A DNA stretch of 64,000 nt from Rhodospirillales bacterium BBD 1991-14 (GCA_001657395.1 LYSY01000001.1:124001-188000); one strand, 5' to 3'; positions 9,004-18,760 are shown, numbered from the stretch's first letter. The notes: generated by a model from the sequence alone, not told the origin. A program made the numbers and translations.

Positions 9004-10529
9004 CACATCACCTCCGTCGGGGTCTTGACGGTCTTCCTGCGGCCGCCGCCGAAGAGATTTCCGCCGCTGGTGCCCTCGGAACAGCCGTTGCCGAAGCTGA
9101 AACCGCAGGAGCCGCGCAGGTCGTAGGCGTCCTCGCCGACCTCCCGGTGCGCCGTCGGAATGACGAAACGGTCCTCGTAGTTGGCGATCGCCATCACGTG
9201 GTACATCTCCTCGATGCGCCGCGGGGTCAGGCCGACCCGCTCGGCAAGGACTTCGTCGACGACACCGTCGACGGTCTTGGAGCGCATGTAGGCGCGCATC
9301 CCCAGCATGCGCTGCAGGGCCTCGGCCACCGGCTGTTCGTTGCCGCCGGTCAGGAGGTTCGCCAGATAGCGCAGCGGAATGCGCAGGGCCGAGACATCGG
9401 GAAGCCCGTCGTCCCAGGCGATCTTGCCGGCCTCGGCTGCCGACTGGATCGGCGAGAGGGGCGGCACGTACCAGACCATGGGCAGGGTGCGGTATTCCGG
9501 ATGGAGCGGGAAGGCGACCTTCCAGTCCATCGCCATTTTCCACACCGGCGAACGTTGCGCCGCCTCCAGCCAGGCCTCCGGCACGCCGTCGTGGCGCGCC
9601 TGGGCGATTACCGCCGGGTCGTTGGGGTCGAGAAAGATGTCGAGCTGCGCCTGGTAGAGGTCGCCGGGCTCCGGCGTTGCCGCTGCCTCGCCGATCTTGT
9701 CGGCGTCATAGAGCAGCACGCCCAGGTAGCGGATGCGTCCGACGCAGGTCTCCGAGCAGACGGTCGGCTGGCCCGCCTCGATGCGCGGGTAGCAGAAGAT
9801 GCACTTCTCGGATTTTCCGGAGGACCAGTTGTAGTAGATCTTCTTGTAGGGACAGCCGGAGACGCACATCCGCCAGCCGCGGCACTTCTCCTGATCGATC
9901 AGCACGATGCCGTCTTCGGCGCGCTTGTAGATCGCGCCGGATGGGCAGGCCGCCACGCAGGTGGGGTTCAGGCAGTGTTCGCAGAGCCGCGGCAGGTACA
10001 TCATGAAGGTGTTCTCGAAAACGCCGTAGATCTCCTTCTCCACGCCCTCGAAGTTCACGTCCCTGGAGCGCTTTTCGAACTCGCCGCCCAGGATCTCTTC
10101 CCAGTTCGGCCCCCAGTGGATCTTCTCCATGCGCTCGCCGGTAATCAGGGAACGCGGCCGCGCCGTCGGGGAGGCCTCCAGTTCCGGCGCCTTTTGCAGA
10201 TGTTCGTAGTCGAAGGTGAAGGGCTCGTAGTAGTCGTCGATCTCCGGCAGGTCGGGATTGGCGAAGATCTTTGCCAGAACCCGCCACTTGGCCCCCATCT
10301 TGGGGCGCAGGCCGCCGCTTCTCGTGCGTTCCCAGCCACCGTTCCAGCGCTTCTGGTTCTCCCACTCCTTGGGGTAGCCGATGCCCGGCTTGGTCTCGAC
10401 GTTGTTGAACCAGGCGTATTCCATGCCTTCGCGGTTGGTCCAGACGTTCTTGCAGGTGACCGAGCAGGTGTGGCAGCCGATGCACTTGTCGAGGTTCAGC
10501 ACCATGCCGATTTGTGCGCGGATCTTCAT
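9003..10529 (-). CDS. narH: Respiratory nitrate reductase beta subunit, NarH
   Basis: 508 residues carrying the four cysteine clusters of NarH: CIGCHTCSVTC near residue 16, CEHCLNPTCVAAC, CRGWRMCVSGC (tryptophan replaces one cysteine, giving the 3Fe-4S centre) and CIFCYPRIEAGQPTVCSETC. These carry electrons from NarI haem to NarG on the cytoplasmic side. The ATG at 10529 overlaps the narG stop by four bases (ATGA). A longer in-frame extension to 10982 lies within narG and is rejected. Confidence 0.96.
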   Translation of the reverse strand: MKIRAQIGMVLNLDKCIGCHTCSVTCKNVWTNREGMEYAWFNNVETKPGIGYPKEWENQKRWNGGWERTRSGGLRPKMGAKWRVLAKIFANPDLPEIDDYYEPFTFDYEHLQKAPELEASPTARPRSLITGERMEKIHWGPNWEEILGGEFEKRSRDVNFEGVEKEIYGVFENTFMMYLPRLCEHCLNPTCVAACPSGAIYKRAEDGIVLIDQEKCRGWRMCVSGCPYKKIYYNWSSGKSEKCIFCYPRIEAGQPTVCSETCVGRIRYLGVLLYDADKIGEAAATPEPGDLYQAQLDIFLDPNDPAVIAQARHDGVPEAWLEAAQRSPVWKMAMDWKVAFPLHPEYRTLPMVWYVPPLSPIQSAAEAGKIAWDDGLPDVSALRIPLRYLANLLTGGNEQPVAEALQRMLGMRAYMRSKTVDGVVDEVLAERVGLTPRRIEEMYHVMAIANYEDRFVIPTAHREVGEDAYDLRGSCGFSFGNGCSEGTSGGNLFGGGRRKTVKTPTEVM

Positions 10530-13500
10530 TCTGCCGCCTCCATCTTGTCGCGGGCCGGCCGGTCGAGCCAGTCGACCTTGTCCATCTTGCGGACGATGAC
10601 GAACTCGTCGCGGTTGGCACCGACCGTGCCGTAGTAGTTGAAGCCGTAGGACTGTTGGGCATAGCCGCCGATCATGTGGGTCGGCTTGACCACGGCGCGG
10701 GTCACCGAGTTGTGGATCCCGCCGCGCTGGCCGGTCATCTCCGAGCCCGGCGTGTTCACGATCTTCTCCTGCGCGTGGTACATGAAGATCGTGCCCTCCC
10801 GCATGCGCTGGGAGACAACGGCGCGCGCCGTCAGGGCCCCGTTCACGTTGTAGGCTTCGACCCAGTCGTTGTCCCTGATGCCGGCCTTGGCCGCATCGAC
10901 CTCGCTGATCCAGACCACGGGGCCGCCGCGGTTCAGGGTGAGCATCAGCAGATTGTCGGTATAGGTCGAGTGGATGCCCCACTTCTGGTGCGGCGTGATG
11001 AAGTTCAGAACCACCTGCGGGTTGCCGTTGTCCTTGGACTCGATGACCGGGTTCACGGTCTTGGTGTCGATGGGCGGGCGATAGACGCAGAAGCCCTCGC
11101 CGAAGGCACGCATCCAGAGGTGGTCCTGGTAGAGCTGCTGGCGGCCGGTGAGGGTGCGCCAGGGGATCATCTCGTGGACGTTGGTGTAGCCGGCGTTGTA
11201 GCAGACCTTCTCCGATTCCAGACCCGACCAGGTCGGCGAGGAGATGATCTTGCGCGGCTGGGCGACCACGTCGCGGAAGCGGATCTTCTCATCCTCCTTG
11301 GGCACCGCCAGATGACTGTGATCGCGGCCGGTGTTCTTGCTCAGCGCCTGCCAGGCTTTCACCGCCACTTCGCCGTTGGTCTCCGGCGCCAGCATCAGGA
11401 TGACCTCGCTGGCATCGACGTCGCTTTCGATGCGCGGCATGCCCTTGGTCGGTCCGTCTTCCGTGACGATCCCGTTCAGCCTGCCGAGCCCTTCCACCTC
11501 GTGTTCGGTGTTCCAGGTGATCCCCTTGCCACCGTTGCCGAGCTTGGTCATCAGCGGCCCCAGGGCGGTAAAGCGCTTGTAGAGGTTCGGATAATCGCGC
11601 TCGACGACGGCGATCTGCGGCATCGTCTTGCCGGGCACGGCCGCGACCTCACCCTTCTTCCAGTCCTTCACATCCATCGCCTGGGCGATCTCTGCCGGCG
11701 TGTCGTGGAGGATCGGCACCAGCACCACGTCCTTCTCGACGCCCAGTACCTCGGGCGCGACCTCCGAGAAGGCCTTGGCGATGCCCTTGTAGATTTCCCA
11801 GTCGCTGCGGCACTCCCAGACCGGATCGGCGGCCGCCGTCAGCGGATGGATGAAGGGATGCATGTCCGAGGTGTTGAGGTCGTTCTTCTCGTACCAGGTC
11901 GCCGTCGGCAGCACGATGTCGGAGTAGACGCAGGTCGTGGACATGCGGAAGTCGAGGGTGACCAGCAGGTCGAGCTTTCCTTCCGGCGCCTCGTCGTGCC
12001 ACACCGCCTCCTGCGGCTTCTGGCCGCCAGTCGCACCGGCATCGTCGCCCAGGTCCTTGCCCAGCACGCCATGGGAGGTGCCCAGCAGGTGCTTCAGGAA
12101 GTATTCGTGCCCCTTGCCGGAAGACCCCAACAGGTTGGAGCGCCAGACAAAGAGGTTGCGTGGCCAGTTGGCAGGATTGTCCGGGTCTTCGCAGGACATC
12201 TTCAGGCCGCCGCCGGTGAGCTGCTCGACCACGTAGTCCCGTGGGTCTTTGCCGGCCTCGTAGGCCACCTTGGCGACCTCCAGGGGATTGGTCTGCAACT
12301 GTGGCGCGGAGGGCAGCCATCCCATGCGTTCCGCACGGATGTTGTAGTCGATGAGGGCTCCATCCCAGGGCCTGGCGGGCGCCGTCGGCGAGAGGATCTC
12401 GTCGACCCCGAGGGTCTCGTAGCGCCACTGGTCGGTATGGGCGTACCAGAAAGAGGTGGAGTTCATGTGCCGCGGCGGGCGGCCCCAGTCGAGCGCGAAG
12501 GCAAGGGGCAGCCAGCCGGTCTGCGGACGCAGCTTCTCCTGTCCGACATAGTGCGACCAGCCGCCGCCCGATTGGCCGACGCAGCCGCACATCACCAGGA
12601 GATTGATGATCCCCCGGTAGTTCATGTCCATGTGGTACCAGTGGTTCAGCCCGGCGCCGAGGATGACCATGGAGCGCCCCTGGGTCTTCTCGGCGTTGGC
12701 CGCGAATTCCCGCGCCACGGTGACGATGTGGTCGGCCGGAACGCCGGTGATCTGTTCCGCCCAGGCCGGGGTATAGGGGATGTCTTCGTCGTAGCCCTTG
12801 GCCGCGTGGCTGCCGCCGAGGCCGCGGTCCAGGCCGTAGTTGGCGACGAAGAGATCGAAGACCGTGGTCACCAGGGCTTCGCCCTCGGTGGTCCGGACAG
12901 CCTTCACCGGCACCCGGCGCTTCAGCACGTCGGGGTGATCGGTCCCCTCGAAGTGGTCGTGCTCGCGGTTGCCGAAATAGGGAAAGCCGACATCGACGAT
13001 ATCGTCATGGTCGCTGTCCAGGATCAGGCTGAGGCGCAGCTCGGTCTCGCTGCCCCCGGCCTCCTTTTCTTCCAGGTTCCATTTGCCTTCTTCGCCCCAG
13101 CGGAAGCCGACCGAACCGCGCGGCACGACGATCTGGCCGCTCTTATCATCGAAAGCCAGGGTCTTCCATTCCGGGTTGTTGTCCTGGCCGCAGTTGCCGT
13201 CCAGGTCGGCGGCCCGCAGCATCCGTTCCGGCACGTAGTGGCCGTCGCGCTTCTCCAGGCGCACCAGCATGGGCATGTCGGTGTAGCGCCGGGCATAGGT
13301 CTCGAAGTAGTCGGCCTGGCGGTCCAGATGGAACTCACGCAGGATGACGTGGCCCATGGCCATGGCGAGCGCCGCGTCGGTGCCCTGCTTGGGGTGCAGC
13401 CAGAGATCGGCGAACTTGGAGGCTTCCGAGTAGTCCGGGCTGACCACCACAGACTTGGTGCCCTTGTAGCGGACCTCGGTATAGAAATGCGCATCGGGCG

Positions 13501-14284
13501 TGCGGGTCTGCGGAACGTTGGAGCCCCAGATCATCAGGAAACCCGCGTTGTACCAGTCGGCGCTTTCCGGGACGTCGGTCTGCTCCCCCCAGGTCTGCGG
13601 CGAGGCCGGCGGCAGGTCGCAGTACCAGTCGTAGAACGACATGCAGACCCCGCCGAGGAGCGAGAGGTAACGAGAGCCGGCGGCGTAGGAGACCATCGAC
13701 ATGGCGGGGATCGGCGAGAAGCCGATAACGCGGTCGGGACCGTAGGTCCTCGCCGTATAGGCATTGGCCGCGGCGATGATCTCGTTGATCTCGTCCCATC
13801 CGGCCCGCACGAAGCCGCCGAGGCCGCGCTTCTTGGTATAGGCGGCCCGCTTGGCCGGGTCTTCGACGATCGACGCCCAGGCAGCGACGGGCGTACGCAC
13901 AGCCCGCGCTTCCCGCCAAAGCTTCAGCAGGCGCCCACGGATCAGCGGGTACTTCACCCGGTTGCCCGAATACATGTACCAACTGTAGCTCGCCCCGCGG
14001 CTGCAGCCGCGCGGCTCGTGGTTGGGCAGATCGGGGCGGGTGCGGGGGTAGTCGGTCTGCTGGGTTTCCCAGGTGACAATGCCGCCCTTGACGTAGATCT
14101 TCCAGGAGCAGGAGCCCGTGCAGTTGGCGCCGTGCGTCGAGCGCACGATCTTGTCGTGTTGCCAGCGCTTGCGATAACTCTCCTCCCAGCCACGGTCTTC
14201 GTTGGTCGTGACGCCGTGTCCTTCCGAGAAGGTCTCGCGGGGCGTGCCGCTGAAGAAGTTCAGGCGGTCGAGCAGGTGACTCAT
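10526..14284 (-). CDS. narG: Respiratory nitrate reductase alpha subunit, NarG (molybdenum catalytic subunit)
   Basis: 1252 residues, full length. The N-terminal FS0 iron-sulfur motif is H51-x3-C55-x3-C59, with C94 further on. The segment FYDWYCDLPPASPQTWG near 217-233 and PESADWYN just after it are the conserved NarG region containing the molybdenum-binding aspartate. GSNVPQTRTPDAHF follows. It reduces nitrate to nitrite in the cytoplasm with bis-MGD cofactor. AAGGGAGA precedes the ATG. It follows narK2 by 25 bases, so transport and reduction genes are co-transcribed. Confidence 0.97.
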   Translation of the reverse strand: MSHLLDRLNFFSGTPRETFSEGHGVTTNEDRGWEESYRKRWQHDKIVRSTHGANCTGSCSWKIYVKGGIVTWETQQTDYPRTRPDLPNHEPRGCSRGASYSWYMYSGNRVKYPLIRGRLLKLWREARAVRTPVAAWASIVEDPAKRAAYTKKRGLGGFVRAGWDEINEIIAAANAYTARTYGPDRVIGFSPIPAMSMVSYAAGSRYLSLLGGVCMSFYDWYCDLPPASPQTWGEQTDVPESADWYNAGFLMIWGSNVPQTRTPDAHFYTEVRYKGTKSVVVSPDYSEASKFADLWLHPKQGTDAALAMAMGHVILREFHLDRQADYFETYARRYTDMPMLVRLEKRDGHYVPERMLRAADLDGNCGQDNNPEWKTLAFDDKSGQIVVPRGSVGFRWGEEGKWNLEEKEAGGSETELRLSLILDSDHDDIVDVGFPYFGNREHDHFEGTDHPDVLKRRVPVKAVRTTEGEALVTTVFDLFVANYGLDRGLGGSHAAKGYDEDIPYTPAWAEQITGVPADHIVTVAREFAANAEKTQGRSMVILGAGLNHWYHMDMNYRGIINLLVMCGCVGQSGGGWSHYVGQEKLRPQTGWLPLAFALDWGRPPRHMNSTSFWYAHTDQWRYETLGVDEILSPTAPARPWDGALIDYNIRAERMGWLPSAPQLQTNPLEVAKVAYEAGKDPRDYVVEQLTGGGLKMSCEDPDNPANWPRNLFVWRSNLLGSSGKGHEYFLKHLLGTSHGVLGKDLGDDAGATGGQKPQEAVWHDEAPEGKLDLLVTLDFRMSTTCVYSDIVLPTATWYEKNDLNTSDMHPFIHPLTAAADPVWECRSDWEIYKGIAKAFSEVAPEVLGVEKDVVLVPILHDTPAEIAQAMDVKDWKKGEVAAVPGKTMPQIAVVERDYPNLYKRFTALGPLMTKLGNGGKGITWNTEHEVEGLGRLNGIVTEDGPTKGMPRIESDVDASEVILMLAPETNGEVAVKAWQALSKNTGRDHSHLAVPKEDEKIRFRDVVAQPRKIISSPTWSGLESEKVCYNAGYTNVHEMIPWRTLTGRQQLYQDHLWMRAFGEGFCVYRPPIDTKTVNPVIESKDNGNPQVVLNFITPHQKWGIHSTYTDNLLMLTLNRGGPVVWISEVDAAKAGIRDNDWVEAYNVNGALTARAVVSQRMREGTIFMYHAQEKIVNTPGSEMTGQRGGIHNSVTRAVVKPTHMIGGYAQQSYGFNYYGTVGANRDEFVIVRKMDKVDWLDRPARDKMEAAE

Positions 14285-14309
14285 TGTGTCTCTCCCTTCT
14301 TCGCGGAAA

Positions 14310-15701
14310 TCAGCAGGGCACCGGCGCGTTGCGCCGGGTGTAGTAGAACCAGGTGATCACGACGCAGAGCGCGTAGAAGGCCATGAAGGCATAGAGCGCC
14401 ATCTCCGGCCCGCCGGTCAGGCTGATGGAGCTGCCGTAGGCCTTGGGGATGAAGAAGGCGCCGTAGGCGGCAATGGCCGAGGTGAAGGCGATGATCGCGG
14501 CCGACTCGCGCTCGGACTGGCGCAGGTGCTGCTCTTCGGAAAGCTGCGGCATCAGCAGGCCGACCTGCTGGCGCATAATCGTCGGGATCATCTGGAAGGT
14601 GGAGGCATTGCCAACGCCTGTTGCAAAGAACAGCAGCATGAACATGGCAAAGAAGCCCCAGAACGCCCCCGGCTGATCCTTGATCCCCAGGAAGAACAGC
14701 ACGCCGGCGACGGCAGCGATCATCACCAGGAAGACCCAGAAGGTCACCCGGCCGCCGCCGTATTTGTCGGAGACCCAGCCCGTTGCGGCCCGGCTGAGCG
14801 CGCCGATGAGCGGGCCCAGGAAGACGAACTGCAGCGAGTCCACCTCCGGAAACTGGGTCTTGGCGAGCAGCGGGAAGCCGGCGGAATAGCCGATGAAGGA
14901 GCCGAAGGTCCCGGTATAGAGAATGCACATGATCCAGTTGTGGCTGCGCTTGAAGATGATCGATTGCTCTTTGAAGGAGGCCTTGGCAGAGGCGATGTCG
15001 TTCATCCCGAACCAGGCTGCCAGCGCGGTGACGATCAGAAACGGCACCCACACGAAGCCGGCGTTCTGCAGCCATAGGCGGCCGCCGTCGCTGGTAACCT
15101 GGGGATCGCCGCCGATTGCCCCGAAGACGCCGGCGGTGATCACCAGTGGCACGACGAACTGCATGACGCTGACGCCGGCATTGCCGAGCCCGGCATTCAG
15201 GGCGAGGGCGTTGCCTTTTTCCTTCTTCGGGAAGAAGAAGGAGATGTTGGCCATGGAGGAGGCGAAGTTGCCGCCGCCGAAGCCGCAGAGCAGCGCCAGG
15301 GCGAGGAAGGCCACATAGGGGGTGTCGGGGTTCTGAACCGCAAAGCCGATCCCCAGCGCCGGCAGCAGCAGCGAGGCTGTCGACAGGGCGGTCCAGAGGC
15401 GGCCTCCGAAGATCGGGACCATGAAGGAATAGAAGATCCGCAGGGTCGCGCCGGAAAGCCCGGGCAGGGCGGCCAGCCAGAAAAGCTGGTCGGTGGTGTA
15501 GGTAAAGCCGATGGCCGGTAGCTTGGCGACCACAACCGACCACACCAGCCAGACCGAGAAGGCCAGCAAGAGGCAGGGGATCGAAATCCAAAGGTTCTTG
15601 TTGGCGTAGCGCCGGCCGCCGCCTTCCCAGAAGGCCGGCTCGTCCGGGTGCCAGTCCGTCAGGACGTGGCCGCTGGTGGTGACCTGGTGGGGTGTCGTCA
15701 T
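14310..15701 (-). CDS. narK: NarK2-type nitrate/nitrite antiporter (MFS)
   Basis: 463 residues with about 12 membrane segments. The nitrate-signature region GGGNFASSMANISFFFPK, followed by KGNALALNAGLGNAGVS, is typical of the NNP family. The long N-terminal tail and an extended loop (LSEEQHLRQSERES) match the type that exchanges nitrate for nitrite. It sits between a second NNP transporter and narG; in some relatives the two are fused as NarK1K2. GAGGATAGGA precedes the ATG. I call it the antiporter by similarity to the second half of such fusions. Confidence 0.88.
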   Translation of the reverse strand: MTTPHQVTTSGHVLTDWHPDEPAFWEGGGRRYANKNLWISIPCLLLAFSVWLVWSVVVAKLPAIGFTYTTDQLFWLAALPGLSGATLRIFYSFMVPIFGGRLWTALSTASLLLPALGIGFAVQNPDTPYVAFLALALLCGFGGGNFASSMANISFFFPKKEKGNALALNAGLGNAGVSVMQFVVPLVITAGVFGAIGGDPQVTSDGGRLWLQNAGFVWVPFLIVTALAAWFGMNDIASAKASFKEQSIIFKRSHNWIMCILYTGTFGSFIGYSAGFPLLAKTQFPEVDSLQFVFLGPLIGALSRAATGWVSDKYGGGRVTFWVFLVMIAAVAGVLFFLGIKDQPGAFWGFFAMFMLLFFATGVGNASTFQMIPTIMRQQVGLLMPQLSEEQHLRQSERESAAIIAFTSAIAAYGAFFIPKAYGSSISLTGGPEMALYAFMAFYALCVVITWFYYTRRNAPVPC

Positions 15702-15794
15702 GATCCTATCCTCGTTGGCCGCCTTTGAGGGTGCGGTCTTGGTTGGGGCTGCGGCGGGCCTGCATGGGAGAGCCCGCCGCAGCGGTCGCCACTA

Positions 15795-17198
15795 TTACTG
15801 CGCCGGATGCATGGGGCTGACGTTGTCAGCCTCTGGGCGCGGGCCACGCTTGCGCGCGCTCTCCGGCCCCAGGGCTCCGGCATGCTCGGGCCCATGGAGC
15901 TGCACCAGTTCCGGCAGCTCGGGCAGGGCCGCGAGTTGCTCTCCGACGGCTGCCTTCTCCATGCGCAGGATGGCGAAGTGCATCCACAGGAGCGCAATGC
16001 CGACCAGTGCGAAGAGCAGCATGAAGCAGCTCGTCCAGACGCCGATCAGGTCGTTCATCACCCCGAAGCAGATCGGCAGGATGAAACCGCCGAGGCCGCC
16101 GATCATGCCGACCAGGCCGCCCACCGAGCCGACGTTGTCGGGGTAATAGACGGGGATGTGCTTGTAGACGGCTGCCTTGCCGAGTGACATGAAGAAGCCC
16201 AGTGCCACCGTCAGAGCGACGAAGACCGGAAGACCGATGGTGATGTTGAAGGAAAGCGGCCCCTCGATGCCCTGGACCACGTAGTCGGTCGCGGGGTAGC
16301 TGAGGAAGAAGCAGATGGCGACCGAGGCGACGAAGGTCCAGTACATGACCCGGCGTGCGCCGAAGCGGTCGGAGAGATAGCCGCCGAGGGCGCGGAAGAT
16401 GCTGCCCGGCAGGGCATAGGCCGCCGCTAGCATGCCGGCGGTCTTGATGTCGAGGTCGTAGACGCCGACGTAGTAACGCGGCAGCCAGAGCGCCAGAGCG
16501 ACAAAGGCGCCGAAGACGAAGAAATAGTAGAGCGAGAAGCGCCAGACCTGCAGTTTCTTCAGCGGCGAGAGCTGCATGAAGGCCGACTTCGGCTTCTCAC
16601 CGCGCGCCTTGCGCTGCTTGGTCGCCGGGTCCTCCTTGGTGGTGAGGAAGAACAGCACGGCGGTGATCAGCAGGATCACGGCATAGACCTGGGCCGTCTG
16701 CTCCCAGCCGAGCGCGACCAGCAGGAAGGGGGCGCCGAAGTTGGTGACCGCCGCCCCGACGTTGCCCATGCCGAAGATGCCCAGCGCGGTTCCCTGGTGG
16801 TCCTTGTCGTACCAGCGCGAGACGTAGGCGATACCGACCGCGAAAGAGCCGCCGGCGAGGCCGACGCCGAGCGCAGCCACCAGGAACATTTCGTAGGTGG
16901 TGACCGTCGACAGCATCCATACGGCGATGGCGGTCAGCGCCATGACGGAGGTGTAGACGACGCGGCCACCGTACTGGTCGGTCCAGATGCCCAGAAAGAT
17001 GCGGCTCAGCGAGCCGGTCAGGATCGGGGTCGCGACCAGTATGCCGAACTCGGTGTCCGAGAGGCCGAGATCCTGTTTGATCTTGACGCCGATGATGGAA
17101 AAAATCGTCCAAACAGCGAAGCAGACCGTGAATGCCAGTGTGCTGATGCCCAGGGCGCGGTTCTGCTGGCCCCGGGTGACGCCGTCCAAACCTTGCAT
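15795..17198 (-). CDS. narK: NarK1-type nitrate transporter (MFS), first gene of the nar operon
   Basis: 467 residues, 12 predicted membrane segments, starting MQGLDGVTRGQQNRALGIST. The nitrate signature region is looser than in NarK2 (GLAGGSFAVGIAYVSRWY, then GIFGMGNVGAAVTN), as in NarK1-type proton/nitrate symporters that prime nitrate uptake. The C-terminal ~60 residues are hydrophilic. AAGGAGGGG lies about 5 bases before the ATG. It is the promoter-proximal gene and faces the Crp/Fnr regulator across a region with FNR-type boxes. A 93-base gap separates it from narK2. Confidence 0.88.
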   Translation of the reverse strand: MQGLDGVTRGQQNRALGISTLAFTVCFAVWTIFSIIGVKIKQDLGLSDTEFGILVATPILTGSLSRIFLGIWTDQYGGRVVYTSVMALTAIAVWMLSTVTTYEMFLVAALGVGLAGGSFAVGIAYVSRWYDKDHQGTALGIFGMGNVGAAVTNFGAPFLLVALGWEQTAQVYAVILLITAVLFFLTTKEDPATKQRKARGEKPKSAFMQLSPLKKLQVWRFSLYYFFVFGAFVALALWLPRYYVGVYDLDIKTAGMLAAAYALPGSIFRALGGYLSDRFGARRVMYWTFVASVAICFFLSYPATDYVVQGIEGPLSFNITIGLPVFVALTVALGFFMSLGKAAVYKHIPVYYPDNVGSVGGLVGMIGGLGGFILPICFGVMNDLIGVWTSCFMLLFALVGIALLWMHFAILRMEKAAVGEQLAALPELPELVQLHGPEHAGALGPESARKRGPRPEADNVSPMHPAQ

Positions 17199-17311
17199 GT
17201 TCCCCTCCTTTGCTGCTGCCCAAGCGCTGTCGACCGAGATGCTGTTAACTTGGGCCGGGGAAGTCTTCGTCCCCCGCAGGCGGGGATCATCATTGCAGTG
17301 CGGCGGAGTTC

Positions 17312-17329
17312 ATTTGATTCAGGTCAAAT
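17312..17329. promoter_or_regulatory. FNR/NarR-type binding box upstream of narK1
   Basis: ATTTGATTCAGGTCAAAT is an inverted repeat with perfect 6-base arms. Its core TTGAT-N4-GTCAA differs from the FNR consensus TTGAT-N4-ATCAA by one base. Placing the box centre at -41.5 puts a GATGAT -10 candidate at 17291-17286 on the minus strand, a class II activated geometry for narK1. Confidence 0.7.
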
Positions 17330-17426
17330 GACACAACAATGCGACGAAAATAAATACAAGAAACACGAAAGTATGTGGCAGAATTGTGCTTTATTATTTC
17401 ACTGAAACTATGAATTCATTCTGTCA

Positions 17427-17442
17427 CTTGATAAATATCAAG
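17427..17442. promoter_or_regulatory. Perfect FNR-type box in the nar divergent region
   Basis: CTTGATAAATATCAAG contains an exact TTGAT-N4-ATCAA match (17428-17441) within 7-base palindromic arms (17426-17443). It lies about 55-70 bases before the regulator start and in an AT-rich island (about 17330-17445) that stands out from the GC-rich surroundings. It may control the regulator gene, nar, or both. Confidence 0.75.
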
Positions 17443-17495
17443 TCGCGTGGTTGACTGCCGCGCTGTGTTGGTCGTTGTGTTCGGAGAGGTCCACC

Positions 17496-18194
17496 GTGAG
17501 ATCGAAGGACATTCCGCTGGTGCGGGAGCTCGATCTGTTTGCGGAAATGGCCGAGGCCAGCTTCGATGCCCTTATGCAGGCGGCCTTCCTCCAGCGTTTC
17601 CCGCCACAGGTGCAGTTGATCACCGAGGGCGAGCCCGCCGACTTCCTCTATGTCATGGTTGAAGGCAGCGTCGAACTCTTCGCCACCGGAAACGGCCGCG
17701 AGACCACCATTGAGATCATCAACCCCGTTGCGACATTCATTCTCGCAGCGGCTCTGCGCGACCAGGCTTATCTGATGTCGGCGAGGACCATTGAAAATGC
17801 CCGCATCCTGATGATCCCGTCAGAGACTGTACGGGCCGTCTTTGCCAGTGACGCCGCCTTTGCTCGTGCTGTCGTTCGTGAGCTGTCGGGGCGCTTCCGC
17901 ACGGTGGTCAAGGCCCTGAAGAACCAGAAGCTGCGCAATGCCGTCGAGCGTTTGGCAAACTACCTGTTGCGTAAGGAGAGCGAACAGGGCGGTGGGGGTA
18001 CGGTCACCCTGGAAATCGACAAACGCACCCTGGCAGCGCTTCTCGGGATGACACCTGAGAACCTTTCGCGCGCCTTCGGCACGCTCAAGCCCTATGGAGT
18101 CGCGGTGAAGGGGCGGGAAATCCGTCTCACTAAGACTGCAGACCTCGCGGCCCTGGCAAAGCCCAGTCCGCTGATTGACGACCCGGCAAGCTGA
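17496..18194 (+). CDS. Crp/Fnr-family regulator without cysteines, NarR-type
   Basis: 232 residues from a GTG at 17496, six bases after GGAGAGG. An effector-binding cyclic-nucleotide-like beta-roll spans about 15-130 and a winged helix about 150-215, with recognition helix GMTPENLSRAF. Its E-x-x-S-R spacing matches that of FNR, so it should read TTGAT-type half-sites. No cysteine occurs in the protein, so it cannot bind an FNR-type iron-sulfur cluster. Cysteine-free relatives include NarR, which activates narKGHJI in Paracoccus in response to nitrate or nitrite, and the NO-responsive DNR/NnrR group. Its position beside narK1 favours a NarR-like role (inference). Confidence 0.8.
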   Translation: MRSKDIPLVRELDLFAEMAEASFDALMQAAFLQRFPPQVQLITEGEPADFLYVMVEGSVELFATGNGRETTIEIINPVATFILAAALRDQAYLMSARTIENARILMIPSETVRAVFASDAAFARAVVRELSGRFRTVVKALKNQKLRNAVERLANYLLRKESEQGGGGTVTLEIDKRTLAALLGMTPENLSRAFGTLKPYGVAVKGREIRLTKTADLAALAKPSPLIDDPAS

Positions 18195-18296
18195 TCCCGA
18201 CTGATGGGCGGGGCAGCCCAAGTCCGCGACCCGGGATCGTGATGCACGCTCTGTGGCTTGAGTTCCAGCTTTTCGGAAGCCCGACGATCTGCGGGT

Positions 18297-18310
18297 TTGA
18301 GATGGATCAA
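18297..18310 (+). promoter_or_regulatory. FNR-like box and class II-type promoter of the CBS-domain gene
   Basis: TTGAGATGGATCAA matches the FNR consensus at 9 of 10 informative bases. A TAAACT -10 candidate lies at 18332-18337, which places the box centre about 40-41 bases before a start near 18344, the spacing of class II FNR/Crp activation. Confidence 0.6.
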
Positions 18311-18370
18311 GGCCAACCGCGGCGGTTTCCCTAAACTCCTGTTCATGTCCTGACAGCCGGGAACCGATCC

Positions 18371-18760
18371 ATGACCACCGTTCGTGAAATTGTCCATGGC
18401 CAGAACTTGGCCCAGCTTACGAGCAAGAGCACGATCCGCGAAGCCGCGCGTTACATGGTCGACAATGGCGTCGGTTCCGTCCTTGTGATGGACGAGGGGG
18501 ACCTGCGTGGAATCTTTACCGAGCGGGACGCCTTGACCATCTTCGTCGCGACCCGCCGCAACCCGGACCTGACGCACCTGTCCGAAGTCATGACAGAGGC
18601 GCCACAGACCCTCTCACCAGATGCGACGCCACAAGACGCGGCTCAACGCATGAACGCCGGAAAGTTCCGGCATATGCCAGTGGTCGACGGCGAGGGACGC
18701 GTGCTCGGTGTGGTTTCGCAGCGGGATCTGATTGCGGTCGGTGCAACGCCGCAGCCATAG
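18371..18760 (+). CDS. Two-CBS-domain protein
   Basis: 129 residues made of two CBS motifs, about 8-65 (IREAARYMVDNGVGSVLVMD, IFTERDAL) and 72-127 (DAAQRMNAGKFRHMPVVD, GVVSQRDLI), with no attached domain. Stand-alone CBS pairs bind adenine nucleotides and regulate partner proteins. The gene follows the NarR-type regulator by 176 bases and has its own FNR-like box, so it probably belongs to the low-oxygen response. Its partner is unknown. Confidence 0.8.
   Translation: MTTVREIVHGQNLAQLTSKSTIREAARYMVDNGVGSVLVMDEGDLRGIFTERDALTIFVATRRNPDLTHLSEVMTEAPQTLSPDATPQDAAQRMNAGKFRHMPVVDGEGRVLGVVSQRDLIAVGATPQP

Noticed and set aside
10514-14356. 1280-residue open frame on the plus strand opposite narG
   Set aside because: It is the antisense shadow of narG. 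High GC at third codon positions removes stop codons, and its composition has no protein-like motifs.
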